Shown here in pieces: positions 44,173 through 53,000 of a stretch of 64,000 nucleotides of DNA; within the stretch, counting starts at the first letter, position 1; each line of letters begins with the position of its first letter. The position numbers and the translations under genes were made by a program. The DNA lies in assembly GCA_021772775.1 (NCBI GenBank), contig JAJFLH010000007.1, positions 37,284-101,283 of the forward strand, read 5' to 3'. Source of the stretch: Mariprofundus sp. Its GTDB lineage: Bacteria; Pseudomonadota; Zetaproteobacteria; Mariprofundales; Mariprofundaceae. Under the pieces are notes generated by a model. It was given only the letters and a program-made list of their open reading frames with translations. It made no database searches and was not told where the DNA came from.

Positions 44173-44955
44173 ATGGTATATTATAAGGAAGGGGCATCGG
44201 GTCCTAAAATTATTAAGCTACAAGAAGCTTTAAAGAGCAAAGGATTTAGTCCCGCTCATGTTGATGGGGAATTTGGCCTTGGAACTGAAGCGGCCGTCAT
44301 AGCATTTCAAAATAGCGAAGGCTTGCTTGCTGATGGGATTGTTGGGCCAGCTACGCTTTCAGCCTTAAATGAAACAGATGAGACTGTTGAAATAACTGTT
44401 TTAGTGGTTTCAAAGATGTTCCCTCACACAAATATAGGGCATATTAAAGAAAATCTGCCCTATGTTCTGAAGGCCCTAGAAGACGATAGCTTACATTACA
44501 AAGCAATGATATTGATGGCTCTTTCCACGATTCGTGCTGAAGCAGAAAGTTTTATGCCCATTAGTGAGGGTAGGTCGAGATATAACACTTCTCCAAATGC
44601 TCATCCGTTTGATCTGTATGATAACCGAAGAGATTTAGGGAATCAGGGAGAACCTGATGGGGCTCAATATAAAGGTCGCGGATTTATTCAGTTAACGGGG
44701 CGGTCAAATTATCAGGTGCATGGCAAGGCTATTGAAATGGGTAATCAACTGATTGATATCCCCGACTTGGCAAATAAATCAGATATCGCAGCCAAATTAC
44801 TTTCCAGCTTTTTAAAGAACAAAGAAAACAGAATCAAAGAAGCTTTATTAGATAACGACTTGAAAAGGGCACGAAGATACGTCAACGGAGGAAGCCATGG
44901 CCTTGATCGTTTTTCTGATGCTTTTCGAATTGGTGAACGGTTAATTGTTTCTTAG
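44173..44955 (+). CDS. Peptidoglycan-binding and GH19-like hydrolase
   Basis: 260 residues. The N-terminal PG_binding_1 domain (about 5-66: GPKIIKLQEALKSKGFSPAH, DGEFGLGTEAAVIAFQ, DGIVGPATLSAL) is followed by a lysozyme-fold domain like chitinase class 19/phage endolysins: LSTIRAEAESFMPISEGRSR, FDLYDNRRDLGN and GAQYKGRGFIQLTGRSNYQ. The Glu in IRAEAES and the KGRGFIQLTGRxNY segment are the usual catalytic region. No signal peptide, as for endolysins and T6SS cell-wall effectors. It is 41 bases upstream of the large membrane protein gene. Confidence 0.85.
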   Translation: MVYYKEGASGPKIIKLQEALKSKGFSPAHVDGEFGLGTEAAVIAFQNSEGLLADGIVGPATLSALNETDETVEITVLVVSKMFPHTNIGHIKENLPYVLKALEDDSLHYKAMILMALSTIRAEAESFMPISEGRSRYNTSPNAHPFDLYDNRRDLGNQGEPDGAQYKGRGFIQLTGRSNYQVHGKAIEMGNQLIDIPDLANKSDIAAKLLSSFLKNKENRIKEALLDNDLKRARRYVNGGSHGLDRFSDAFRIGERLIVS

Positions 44956-44996
44956 TGTGATGATGAAATAATGATTCTTTGGGGCAGGGAGGGCTG

Positions 44997-47900
44997 ATGG
45001 CAGAAGAGAGCAACTCTGGAGGAATGCCTTTGGGTGGAGGGTTTGCAGTGATCATAGCACTGCTTGCCGGTTACTTTGTAGTCATCCCCCCAAGTCTGGA
45101 TGGAACAAGGCCTGATAGTGCTTATGATAAAATTGAACTCACGCATGATGGTGAAGATGTACAGGCTCGCCTCTGGCAGGATCCTTTTGCAGCTGTTATC
45201 ACTGAGAATCAAAAAAGAGCTAATAAGACTGAAAGAGCTAATAAGACTGAATCAAAGGATGAGCATGGCTTTAAAAGCCTAACCGACCAAATTAATCGGA
45301 AGTGGTTCAACTACTACCTTAATGATAAAAAAAATTACAATGAGAAAAATGATAACCGCATAGAAGAACTAAAATTTATCATCGAGCAGTTAACCCCTTC
45401 TATAGCACCGCTCAAAGGCCAAATAAAAACAATAAAGAACGAAATCAATGGACTAAAAAACCAGATTTTCAAATATGAGGAAAAACTTAAGGAATTAAAA
45501 TCTTCTCAATCAGAGCTAGATAATAAGCGTAATGACATTGATAAACTTAATTCTTCGATAGAATCTTACGATAAGGATGTTTTTTATCTAAAAAAGAAAT
45601 TAAAAGAAATAAATAATGATGAAGAGGAATTGAAAGAACTTAATCGCAAAATAACTGAGATTAGAAATGCATTAAGCGATGCATCTTCCTCAAGCACAAG
45701 TCCTGATTCAGATAAAAAAATTTCGGCTTTCATAAAGGAACGAGATCAAATACGAAAGAATAGAAACCTCAAAAGTCAATTGTCAATATACATCGAAGAG
45801 CGCAAAGAACTCAAGCAACTTCTGGAAAATAGCGAAGCTGACAAAATATCATATGGTAAAGACCTTAATGATCTTAGTGAAAAAAAGTCCCAACTTCAAA
45901 AAATATTTGAAGAGCAATTTAAACAACTAGAAAAAGAAGATACTGAGCAAGTTGAACTCAATAAAAAGTTAGTCCGAACATATGATTTAACCAATAAAAA
46001 ATGGAAAGAAAAGAAAAAAAAGTTAACTGAATTAAAACATACAACAGATAGTATTATTCGAAAACAGGCTCACAACTTTTCTCGTGATTCTAGCCTTAAT
46101 AACAAGACCTTCATCCAGCACGTACTACTACTTAGCAGGCATAAACCTAAAGAGGAAACAAAAATCACTATTCTTACGGCAATGGTGTCGGCAGGGCCAT
46201 ATGCTGAAAATGCAGAAACCCGAATGAGGAGGAGGTATGCAATTCTATCTGGTTTAGGCAGAGATGGTTATCAACCGTCTAACTCTGATCATATAGGCTA
46301 CATAGAAAACAAGCCTATAAAAAAAGACGATTTTATTCCCTATGAATGGTTTGTGCATAGGGAAAATCTAAAACCACCAATATTACTAATGTGGATTAAC
46401 AACGATGCATTTCAAGTTGATCCAATTGAAAAATTAACAAAACTAATCAATAAGATTGAAGAAATAGACCCACATAAATTAATTGGTGATATTAAAATAA
46501 TAGGCCCTGCCAGTTCAGGGTCGCTATTGGCCATGTTAAAAGAGGTGGATGCAATGGTAGATGCAGAAAACTGGATGAAAGCAGTCCCCTCCTTCCTTTA
46601 CAAAGTCCACATTTATAGCTCAACCGTTACCGCTAGCGAAAAAATCTTAAAAACTCATCAATATTTTAAAAATGCTATGAATGAATTTAATTCAATTGGC
46701 ATAAGTTTAATTCGTCCAACAGCTACTGATGATCAGCTTATGGCAAAAATAGTAGAAGAATTAAAGCTTCGAAAACCCAAATTGAGTCGTGATGAATCAG
46801 CCTCTTCCATCGCTCTCATCTCCGAATGGGATACACTTTATGGCAGGTCATTACCCGAGGAGTTCACCGATAGTTTCTGTGGAAAGGAAAATAAATGTGG
46901 CGACGAGAAAATCCTGAAATTTAGTTATATGCGCGGACTGGACGGTAAAATTCCCGGTGAAAAAAAACATCACAACAAAACTGATGATAAAGACAACAAG
47001 AAAGTATCTATTGAATTGCCTGCAGGAAAATCTCAAATAGATTATTTGCGTAGAATCGCTGATTATCTAGTAAAAAAAGATAAAGAGTTAAGATTAAAAG
47101 ATAATAAAGGCGGGATCGAGGCAATAGGAATTCTCGGAAGTGATGTGTTTGATAAGCTGTTGATATTACGAGCTCTTAGAGACCGTTTTCCAAAGGTTAT
47201 TTTCTTCACAACGGATTTAGATGCAAATTTACTACATCCAGACAACTTTAACTGGACGCGTAACCTGATTGTAGCCTCTGCTTTTGGATTGAGACTCGAT
47301 GAAAAATTACAGAAGCATATTCCTCCGTTCCGCAATTCTTATCAGACGTCAGTTTATTATAGTACATTGCTTGCATTAGGGATGCATCAATCTGAGGAAG
47401 TACCGAAGCCCAAAATTTTTGAGGTCGGTAGAAATGGAGCAGTTGATTTAACCCTGTTTAATACTTTAAAAGGAAAAGGAAGACTCGATATAATATTTTC
47501 TCGAGCCGTCTATTTTATTTGCTTGTTGTTTACATTGCTTGTCTTTGTTACTTGGTATGTAAAGTGGCGGCTGTTAATAACGAAGCATGGAAAAGAAGAA
47601 GTAAAGGGTATCCCATATCTATTGAGTGTCATTAAGTCACCTATTACCGTGGCTTTTTCAGTTAGCTTATTAGCTGGATCTGTTTGGTGCAGTATTCATA
47701 TGAAATTCATCGCTGGGTTAGAGGTTGTGGGGCCGGATGCTGAGATATTAATCTATATATTATCCTTAGCATTTATTTCACATGTGTTGTTTTTATATTT
47801 CTATTCAATGTTTATATATAATAAAAATAGGAAGTTATGTGTTCGAAAAATAAATGAAGAGTGTTCTCATCGCTGTACTGATGAGTTCTCTTTGCTTTGC

Positions 47901-49037
47901 ACTGTTGATTCTACTCATTGTAAGGAAAGCAGTTCTCCGAGATCTTTATGTCCTTCACATGTGCCTGTGTTGCACAGGTGGGGCGTAGCTCTTTCAATAG
48001 TTGTTGTTTTGGTTATGGCCGTTTATTTTTCAGTTGAAATTCTGAATTCAGAAGAGCCTTTTTCAATTTATGATGGGATAAGTATATGGCCAACTGAAAT
48101 TTTGCGATTTATTGCTTTTGGGTTTTGTATAGCTCTTATTATTAGAGGATTACATTTCATGAATTGGAATAGTCGTAAAATCGAAAAAGAATTTGAATTC
48201 GGCCCTATCCGTGGAATTTCAGAGAAAGAGTCTAGTAATAGTATTCTTCATATTTGGTGCACCTATGTCATTAATGGAGAAAAGTTGAATCGAATATGGA
48301 GAATCCTTCCTTTGTGGGGAGCATATTTAATTCTGTGTACAATACTAATTACCTATGATTTACCGTTTGTCCCTTTTAGGGGAGAGATAAGTGGAAGTGT
48401 TGATCATTGGATTATCGGAGGTGCTGTTGTCGCGTATACCTTCATGATCTTTGCCATTGTGGATGCAACAATGTTGTGTCGTAACTTTACAAATCAGTTG
48501 ATTAGAATTGATACAGTGTGGCCATTTATGAAAGGGAGGTCTCCAGCAAATAACCCAGATGTTTCTGAAAGAGTTAAGCATGTCTGTATGCGAGAGTGGA
48601 ATGAGATTAAATTGATAGCGATGCGGACTGAAGATATCAGTCGTCTTGTTTATTATCCGATAATCATAGCCTTGATACTGATCGTTTCTCGAAGTAATTA
48701 TTTTGATAACTGGAATACACCTCCAAGTTTAGCATTTGTAATGGCCTTCAATATTTTCTTGGTCATCTCCTGTGCTGTGCTGTTAAGGTGGAAGGCTATT
48801 GAGGCAAAAGAGGTCTCACTTGGAAGACTCAACACCCAGAAAGAGTTGCTCATGAATGGTAATCATAAAACAACATGTGAGCATGTAGAACGTATTGTCC
48901 ATTATGAAAAGAGGATTATCTCAATGAAGAAAGGAGCATTCCTGCCGATTTCTGAACAGCCATGGGTTCAATCTATTTCATTGCTGTTTGGTGGTGGTGG
49001 AGCCATCATACTTATTGAGATGATGGCTTTGGGATAG
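44997..49037 (+). CDS. Large coiled-coil polytopic membrane protein
   Basis: 1346 residues, not recognised. An N-terminal helix (about 13-32) is followed by a Lys/Glu-rich coiled coil (about 95-370), then a globular part (about 385-825) whose pattern suggests a type I periplasmic-binding-like fold (ITILTAMVSAGPYAENAETR, DIKIIGPASSGSLLAMLKEV, EAIGILGSDVFDKLLILRAL, VIFFTTDLDANLLHP). About ten membrane helices fill residues 829-1346, with a Cys-rich loop near 948-985. ATG at 44997 after GGGAGGG; a TTG six codons earlier is rejected. An 18-base in-frame tandem duplication encodes RANKTE twice (about 45215-45250). The coiled-coil part is strikingly A-rich. Position in a cassette of envelope-active hydrolases suggests an envelope scaffold or sensor; this is inference. 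Confidence 0.75.
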   Translation: MAEESNSGGMPLGGGFAVIIALLAGYFVVIPPSLDGTRPDSAYDKIELTHDGEDVQARLWQDPFAAVITENQKRANKTERANKTESKDEHGFKSLTDQINRKWFNYYLNDKKNYNEKNDNRIEELKFIIEQLTPSIAPLKGQIKTIKNEINGLKNQIFKYEEKLKELKSSQSELDNKRNDIDKLNSSIESYDKDVFYLKKKLKEINNDEEELKELNRKITEIRNALSDASSSSTSPDSDKKISAFIKERDQIRKNRNLKSQLSIYIEERKELKQLLENSEADKISYGKDLNDLSEKKSQLQKIFEEQFKQLEKEDTEQVELNKKLVRTYDLTNKKWKEKKKKLTELKHTTDSIIRKQAHNFSRDSSLNNKTFIQHVLLLSRHKPKEETKITILTAMVSAGPYAENAETRMRRRYAILSGLGRDGYQPSNSDHIGYIENKPIKKDDFIPYEWFVHRENLKPPILLMWINNDAFQVDPIEKLTKLINKIEEIDPHKLIGDIKIIGPASSGSLLAMLKEVDAMVDAENWMKAVPSFLYKVHIYSSTVTASEKILKTHQYFKNAMNEFNSIGISLIRPTATDDQLMAKIVEELKLRKPKLSRDESASSIALISEWDTLYGRSLPEEFTDSFCGKENKCGDEKILKFSYMRGLDGKIPGEKKHHNKTDDKDNKKVSIELPAGKSQIDYLRRIADYLVKKDKELRLKDNKGGIEAIGILGSDVFDKLLILRALRDRFPKVIFFTTDLDANLLHPDNFNWTRNLIVASAFGLRLDEKLQKHIPPFRNSYQTSVYYSTLLALGMHQSEEVPKPKIFEVGRNGAVDLTLFNTLKGKGRLDIIFSRAVYFICLLFTLLVFVTWYVKWRLLITKHGKEEVKGIPYLLSVIKSPITVAFSVSLLAGSVWCSIHMKFIAGLEVVGPDAEILIYILSLAFISHVLFLYFYSMFIYNKNRKLCVRKINEECSHRCTDEFSLLCTVDSTHCKESSSPRSLCPSHVPVLHRWGVALSIVVVLVMAVYFSVEILNSEEPFSIYDGISIWPTEILRFIAFGFCIALIIRGLHFMNWNSRKIEKEFEFGPIRGISEKESSNSILHIWCTYVINGEKLNRIWRILPLWGAYLILCTILITYDLPFVPFRGEISGSVDHWIIGGAVVAYTFMIFAIVDATMLCRNFTNQLIRIDTVWPFMKGRSPANNPDVSERVKHVCMREWNEIKLIAMRTEDISRLVYYPIIIALILIVSRSNYFDNWNTPPSLAFVMAFNIFLVISCAVLLRWKAIEAKEVSLGRLNTQKELLMNGNHKTTCEHVERIVHYEKRIISMKKGAFLPISEQPWVQSISLLFGGGGAIILIEMMALG

Positions 49038-49164
49038 TGAATAAGGGTGTTTGATTGAAGTGGTGAAGAAAAAGATTTCAGGTCTGGTTCGTTTTAAGTG
49101 AAAATGCATCAAGCACTAGATTAGTGATGAATAAATATTTTGTGATATATAGTTGGGAGTGTGT

Positions 49165-51051
49165 ATGAGTGATGTATTAGCAGGGCCAATTCTCAGACGT
49201 GTTGATTTCAATCAGGTGAATATTTGGTTAGCAAGTAATGGTCCACTAGACCTAAAAGGTGAGCTTTACGTCAGTGATGACCTTGTAACGAATATTGGAG
49301 TCTCTAACCCACGATCTGTGAAGCTTGGAGATGGTTTATATGTTCACCTTGTCCGGATCTTTCCTGTGGGAGACGCCAAATATCCGAAGGATAAGCTACT
49401 CTGTTATGACCTTAAATTTACGAAAGCTGATGGTAGTGAAGAAAGTTTAACTCGAGATAATCATGATGTGATTTTTGCGGGTGGGAGAGGAGTGCATCTA
49501 CCAAGTTTTTTTATTCCATCCTCATTCAAAAATGTACTTCATGGTTCGTGTCGGAAACCTCACGCCAAGCAATCTGTAAAAGGATGGAATAAAGTTGATC
49601 AACTAAGCTGTGGAGCTGATTTGATCGAGAAGCATCTGCTTGATTTGAATGAACGGCCTGTTGCTTTATTTTTAACAGGGGATCAGATCTATGCAGATGA
49701 CGTTGCCATGCCATTACTTGCAATGTCGATGAAAAAGTCAAAGGAGTTGATGGGTTGGGATGAACGTATACCTGTAGATGCAAATGGAAGTGAGGTTATT
49801 CCTGCCAAGATCAAACTTGGAGGTAGAGCTCGTGACCTTAAATTGAATAACCATGGTTTTACATCAGGGGAATCAGATAATCATTTGCTGACTTTTGGTG
49901 AATTCGCTTCGATGTATTTAGCCGCTTTTGGTGGTGAAGTTTCATTGCCTACATCGAGAGAAGAATTTGCAAATATGCATTCAACTTCTAATGGCGCATC
50001 GGCTTATCGTTGGGATCGTGAACGGGCATTAAAGTTTTTTTCGACGAGAACAGATATCAGGCGGTTGCTTGCCAATATTCCAGTATACATGATTTTTGAT
50101 GATCATGAGGTAACGGATGATTGGAACCTGAATATAAATTGGGAAGAGAAAATGTATGGCAACGCATTTGGGCGACGGGTGATCAGCAATGGACTTGCAG
50201 CTTATTGGGCATTCCAGGGGTGGGGAAATGATCCGGATAAATTTGATGATCACTTTATTGAGATAATTAGTAATCATCTAAATAGTAAGGAGGTTCGAGG
50301 CGCTGGCGCCAATGAGTTTGATGAAAAGATGCTTGATCAAAGCAGTGTAGATCGCTGGGCCTATTTACTTCCGACTGATCCTTTTACTGTTGTATTGGAT
50401 ACTCGTACGCAGCGAGAGGCCGGTTCCGGTGGTAATAGTGGAGCATGTTGTTTGATGAATCAGAATGCACGTCAGTGGTTGCAGTCTGTGTTGGAGCAAG
50501 AGCAGCAAAGACGAGGTGAAAATTACCCATTACTTCTTGTGTCTGCTACCCCCGTTTTCGGTTTTGCTCGAATGGAAAGGTTGCAGGAGATAGCGAGTCG
50601 TTTAGGGCTTTCTGTGGCAGCCATCGACAAGGAGTCGTGGAAAGAGGGGTTTCATCAATTGCAGTATACGATAACAGAGTCATCGTGTGTCATTGATGCA
50701 GTGACAATATTATCGGGAGATGTTCATTACTCTTTCAGTGTGGTTGATAATTTTTGTAACGCTGCTGGTTCAAAAACGCCAGTGGCCCAGCTGACATCCA
50801 GTCCTTTGAGCAACAGCCCTGCTGGCGGCTTCGTAGGAAAGAATTTACTTAAAGTGAATAAGGGAGAGTTCCCCGAAATGGTTAGACCTATTGAGGGTCA
50901 TAAATGCGCAGTAACATCGCTAAATCAGTTAGGTCTCGTTGCTTTTGATCAAAGTGGTTTTGCAGCGAAACAGGTTTTGGTAAGTAAAAAGAGCCTAACT
51001 AGCGCGGCTGAAAATTCGTTGACCTATCAATTTGATAGGGATGGTGGTTGA
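49165..51051 (+). CDS. PhoD-like metallophosphatase
   Basis: 628 residues. Calcineurin-like/PhoD signature: LTGDQIYADDVA (about 170), MIFDDHEVTDDW (about 309) and ILSGDVHYSFSV (about 513), which supply the metal-binding Asp, Asn/His residues. The usual PhoD Cys near the start of the core is present in HGSCRKP. There is no Tat or Sec signal, unlike secreted alkaline phosphatase D, so it is a cytoplasmic or otherwise exported phosphodiesterase/phosphatase. Large insert (about 200-300) between the first two motifs. The ATG at 49165 follows GGGAG. Last gene of the accessory cassette. Confidence 0.85.
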   Translation: MSDVLAGPILRRVDFNQVNIWLASNGPLDLKGELYVSDDLVTNIGVSNPRSVKLGDGLYVHLVRIFPVGDAKYPKDKLLCYDLKFTKADGSEESLTRDNHDVIFAGGRGVHLPSFFIPSSFKNVLHGSCRKPHAKQSVKGWNKVDQLSCGADLIEKHLLDLNERPVALFLTGDQIYADDVAMPLLAMSMKKSKELMGWDERIPVDANGSEVIPAKIKLGGRARDLKLNNHGFTSGESDNHLLTFGEFASMYLAAFGGEVSLPTSREEFANMHSTSNGASAYRWDRERALKFFSTRTDIRRLLANIPVYMIFDDHEVTDDWNLNINWEEKMYGNAFGRRVISNGLAAYWAFQGWGNDPDKFDDHFIEIISNHLNSKEVRGAGANEFDEKMLDQSSVDRWAYLLPTDPFTVVLDTRTQREAGSGGNSGACCLMNQNARQWLQSVLEQEQQRRGENYPLLLVSATPVFGFARMERLQEIASRLGLSVAAIDKESWKEGFHQLQYTITESSCVIDAVTILSGDVHYSFSVVDNFCNAAGSKTPVAQLTSSPLSNSPAGGFVGKNLLKVNKGEFPEMVRPIEGHKCAVTSLNQLGLVAFDQSGFAAKQVLVSKKSLTSAAENSLTYQFDRDGG

Positions 51052-51298
51052 TGCATATTGGCGGCCCAAACTTTTGTGTTCGATCTCCTTGTTGTGACTA
51101 ACAACAGCTGGATTATAAAGTCGAGGGGCAAGGCGTTACTGCCTTGGAAGCCCGGCGGTCTGACTGTTCTCATACGGAGTGAAGTGGTTGCTTGGTTTTT
51201 TGAGTTGATTTCGAAGGGCTTCTTCACCAACAATCCTTTCATTTCCAATGAATGTGGTTACTGTGCTTCGATTAAATTTTTAATAAGGACATACCCCT

Positions 51299-52069
51299 GT
51301 GTTTAGATATCCGGCTGACCGGCTTCCCGTGACCATTATTCTTGCGATTACATGCCTTGATTTCTGTTTGTACTTTACAGTTGAACAGGTCTGGATTTTG
51401 GCCGCTTTCTGGGTTCTTATGATTGTACCAAAAGGTAAAATCGGTGCGTGGAATCATCATCACCAACATACCCCGACGTTTAAAAAGAAGCCGCTGAATC
51501 GTCTGTTGGAGTTCTGTTATGCTTTGCATACAGGTGTTACAACGAATTTGTGGCTGCTGCATCATGTGTTGGGGCATCATCTGAACTTTTTGGATCAAAG
51601 CAAAGATGAGAGCCGCTGGAAGCGCAAATCGGGTGAACCGATGGGAGAGATTGAATATACGCTGAATGTTGCAGCTACAGCTCATCTTCGTGGTTTCAAT
51701 GTTGGGAAGCGCTATCCGAAGTTTCAGAAGAAATTTATTTTTTATACTGTGCTTGCATTTTCAGCAGTTGCTCTACTGACCTGGTTTAAACCGATGCAAG
51801 GCCTGTTCCTGTTTGTACTGCCTATGCTTTGTGGGATTCTTTTAACCTCATGGGCCACCTATGAGCATCATGCAGGACTGGATACCGAGAATGAGTTTGA
51901 GGCGTCGCGAAACAATCTCAATCACTTTTATAATGTCACCACGGGTAACCTGGGGTACCACACAGCTCATCACCATAAACAAGGTGTGCATTGGTCTCGT
52001 TTGCCTGAGCTTCATGAGCAGATTAAGGATAAAATTCCAGAGCACCTTATTAAATATGCCGCGTTGTGA
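51299..52069 (+). CDS. Fatty acid desaturase family membrane enzyme
   Basis: 256 residues. Di-iron membrane enzyme with three His clusters: WNHHHQH (HxxxH type), LLHHVLGHHLNF and GYHTAHHHKQGVHW. Four membrane helices pair around them (about 9-27, 29-48, 140-160, 163-185). GTG start with AAGGA about nine bases before. It acts on lipid acyl chains or a related substrate in the cytoplasmic membrane; the exact reaction (desaturase or hydroxylase) is open. Its DNA looks less A-rich than the cassette upstream. Confidence 0.85.
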   Translation: MFRYPADRLPVTIILAITCLDFCLYFTVEQVWILAAFWVLMIVPKGKIGAWNHHHQHTPTFKKKPLNRLLEFCYALHTGVTTNLWLLHHVLGHHLNFLDQSKDESRWKRKSGEPMGEIEYTLNVAATAHLRGFNVGKRYPKFQKKFIFYTVLAFSAVALLTWFKPMQGLFLFVLPMLCGILLTSWATYEHHAGLDTENEFEASRNNLNHFYNVTTGNLGYHTAHHHKQGVHWSRLPELHEQIKDKIPEHLIKYAAL

Positions 52070-52171
52070 TTGATTGAGGTTCATAGGAGAGACCTGTTTT
52101 ATCTAGTCCCAGCGTGTTTTAATTAAACGATCATCTATAGATAAATAAAATAAACTTTTTTTCATCTTTCA

Positions 52172-52201
52172 TTAACGCGAGTCTAATTCATGATCTACAT
52201 T
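52172..52201 (+). promoter_or_regulatory. Candidate promoter for the C-rich-loop RNA
   Basis: TTAACG (52172-52177) and TACATT (52196-52201) are separated by 18 bases, each 4/6 to the consensus. Start predicted near 52208, just before the first hairpin. Confidence 0.4.
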
Positions 52202-52204
52202 GTT

Positions 52205-52318
52205 CGGCATGTCTGGAGCGGATCACCCTCCCCTCCCTCCCCGATTCCTCCAGACTAAGTTTTCTTTCTTGTTGTTAGAAAGTGCAAATAAGCCTCGGTG
52301 AAAACCGGGGCTTTTTTT
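52205..52318 (+). ncRNA. Candidate small RNA with C-rich (anti-Shine-Dalgarno) loop
   Basis: Three hairpins follow one another. The first has arms GTCTGGAG (52211-52218) and CTCCAGAC (52248-52255) with a loop rich in CCCTCCCCTCCCTCCCC. The second is CTTTCT/AGAAAG (52264-52282). The third is an intrinsic terminator (52291-52318). A C-rich single-stranded loop that can pair with GGAGG is a known design in trans-acting RNAs such as the alpha-proteobacterial CCUCCUCCC RNAs. No ORF is present. It might instead be the 3' UTR of the desaturase mRNA. Confidence 0.55.
52291..52318 (+). terminator. Intrinsic terminator of the C-rich-loop RNA
   Basis: AGCCTCGGT and ACCGGGGCT pair (one wobble) around GAAA, followed by T7. 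Confidence 0.9.
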
Positions 52319-52471
52319 GTGCCTTGAACACGAGTAAAAAGTAATTTGTGATAGAGCTAGTAAGAGTCCAAAAGATATAGTGCTGTTTGTCTGTGCGTGG
52401 TGTTCTAGTAAGAAATAGGAATAGAGCTTGGTGAAGAATGTGGAATGAATTCATTTTGTGGATCTATCGAC

Positions 52472-52500
52472 TTGACCAGATGCAGGGGGATGCATATTGT
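52472..52500 (+). promoter_or_regulatory. tRNA-Val promoter
   Basis: TTGACC, 17 bases, then TATTGT, ending 31 bases before the tRNA. Confidence 0.6.
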
Positions 52501-52531
52501 TCGCCGCCTCTCGAGAGAGGGTTACCCATAT

Positions 52532-52606
52532 AGGCTCGTAGCTCAGGGGTAGAGCACCACCTTGACATGGTGGGGGTCGGCGGTTCGAAACCGCCCGAGC
52601 CTACCA
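52532..52606 (+). tRNA. tRNA-Val (GAC)
   Basis: Full cloverleaf: acceptor AGGCTCG/CGAGCCT, D stem GCTC/GAGC, anticodon stem CCACC/GGTGG with loop TTGACAT (anticodon GAC at 52564-52566), T stem GGCGG/CCGCC with TTCGAAA. The 3' CCA is encoded. Confidence 0.97.
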
Positions 52607-52624
52607 TTTTGATAATGTGTAGAT

Positions 52625-52970
52625 TTTAAAAAAGGCCGGACTTTGTAGTCTGGCCTTTTTGATTCGGGCCATCCGTGGCCCTCAGGTTTCACCCGACTTA
52701 TTAATCAGTCGTCCACTTGGCTATCCTGCCAAGCTGTGATTCGGGCCATCCGTGGCCCTTAGTTTTACCCTGCTTTTAAGGTTGTCTGCGACTCGTTCAC
52801 AATTGTGCAGGATAGTGCAATTGCACGCACATGCGCCCAAAAGGGTGGAGCACAGGATGTGCGACATGAATTTGGCTATCCTGCCGAATTGTGAATCGAA
52901 CCATCCTTGGTCCTCAGGGTTTTACCCCGACTTGGTAGTCGCCCAAATCAGCTGTCCTGTTGATTTGTGT
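52625..52970 (-). ncRNA. Candidate CsrB/RsmZ-type small RNA (CsrA-binding)
   Basis: Read on the minus strand, the stretch holds a series of hairpins with A(N)GGA in or beside the loop: ACAGGACAG within AAATCA..TGATTT; ACCAAGGATGGT; TTCGGCAGGATAGCCAAA; GGGCCACGGATGGCCC twice (52743-52758 and 52666-52681); CTTGGCAGGATAGCCAAG (52716-52733). It ends at a terminator with a T6 run (52629-52660). Stems differ between copies while staying paired. Such repeated GGA loops are the signature of RNAs that titrate CsrA/RsmA. The 5' end and promoter are not clear. Two hairpins in the middle (about 52799-52862) carry CAGGAT on the plus strand instead. Confidence 0.65.
52629..52660. terminator. Bidirectional intrinsic terminator
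   Basis: AAAAGGCCGGAC and GTCTGGCCTTTTT pair around TTTGTA. On the plus strand it ends the tRNA-Val transcript (T5); on the minus strand it gives T6 and would end the CsrB-like RNA. Confidence 0.85.
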
Positions 52971-52973
52971 ATT

Positions 52974-53000
52974 GGCGCTGTGACGATAGGGTGCAGCGCC
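52974..53000 (+). promoter_or_regulatory. thrS leader hairpin
   Basis: GGCGCTG (52974-52980) pairs with CAGCGCC (52994-53000) around a 13-base loop containing GACGATAGGGT, ten bases before the GGAGG of thrS. In E. coli ThrRS represses its own mRNA by binding leader hairpins that imitate tRNA-Thr. A similar role here is possible but not shown. Confidence 0.35.

Noticed and set aside
41417..51051. Type VI secretion cluster
   Set aside because: Effector-like domains exist, but no VgrG, PAAR, Hcp, TssB/C or other structural gene is in the window.
41417..51051. Prophage
   Set aside because: The endolysin-like gene is the only phage-type gene; no capsid, portal, terminase, holin or integrase is seen.
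52625..53000. CRISPR array
   Set aside because: The repeated units are hairpins of different stem sequence with irregular spacing, not identical direct repeats with unique spacers.
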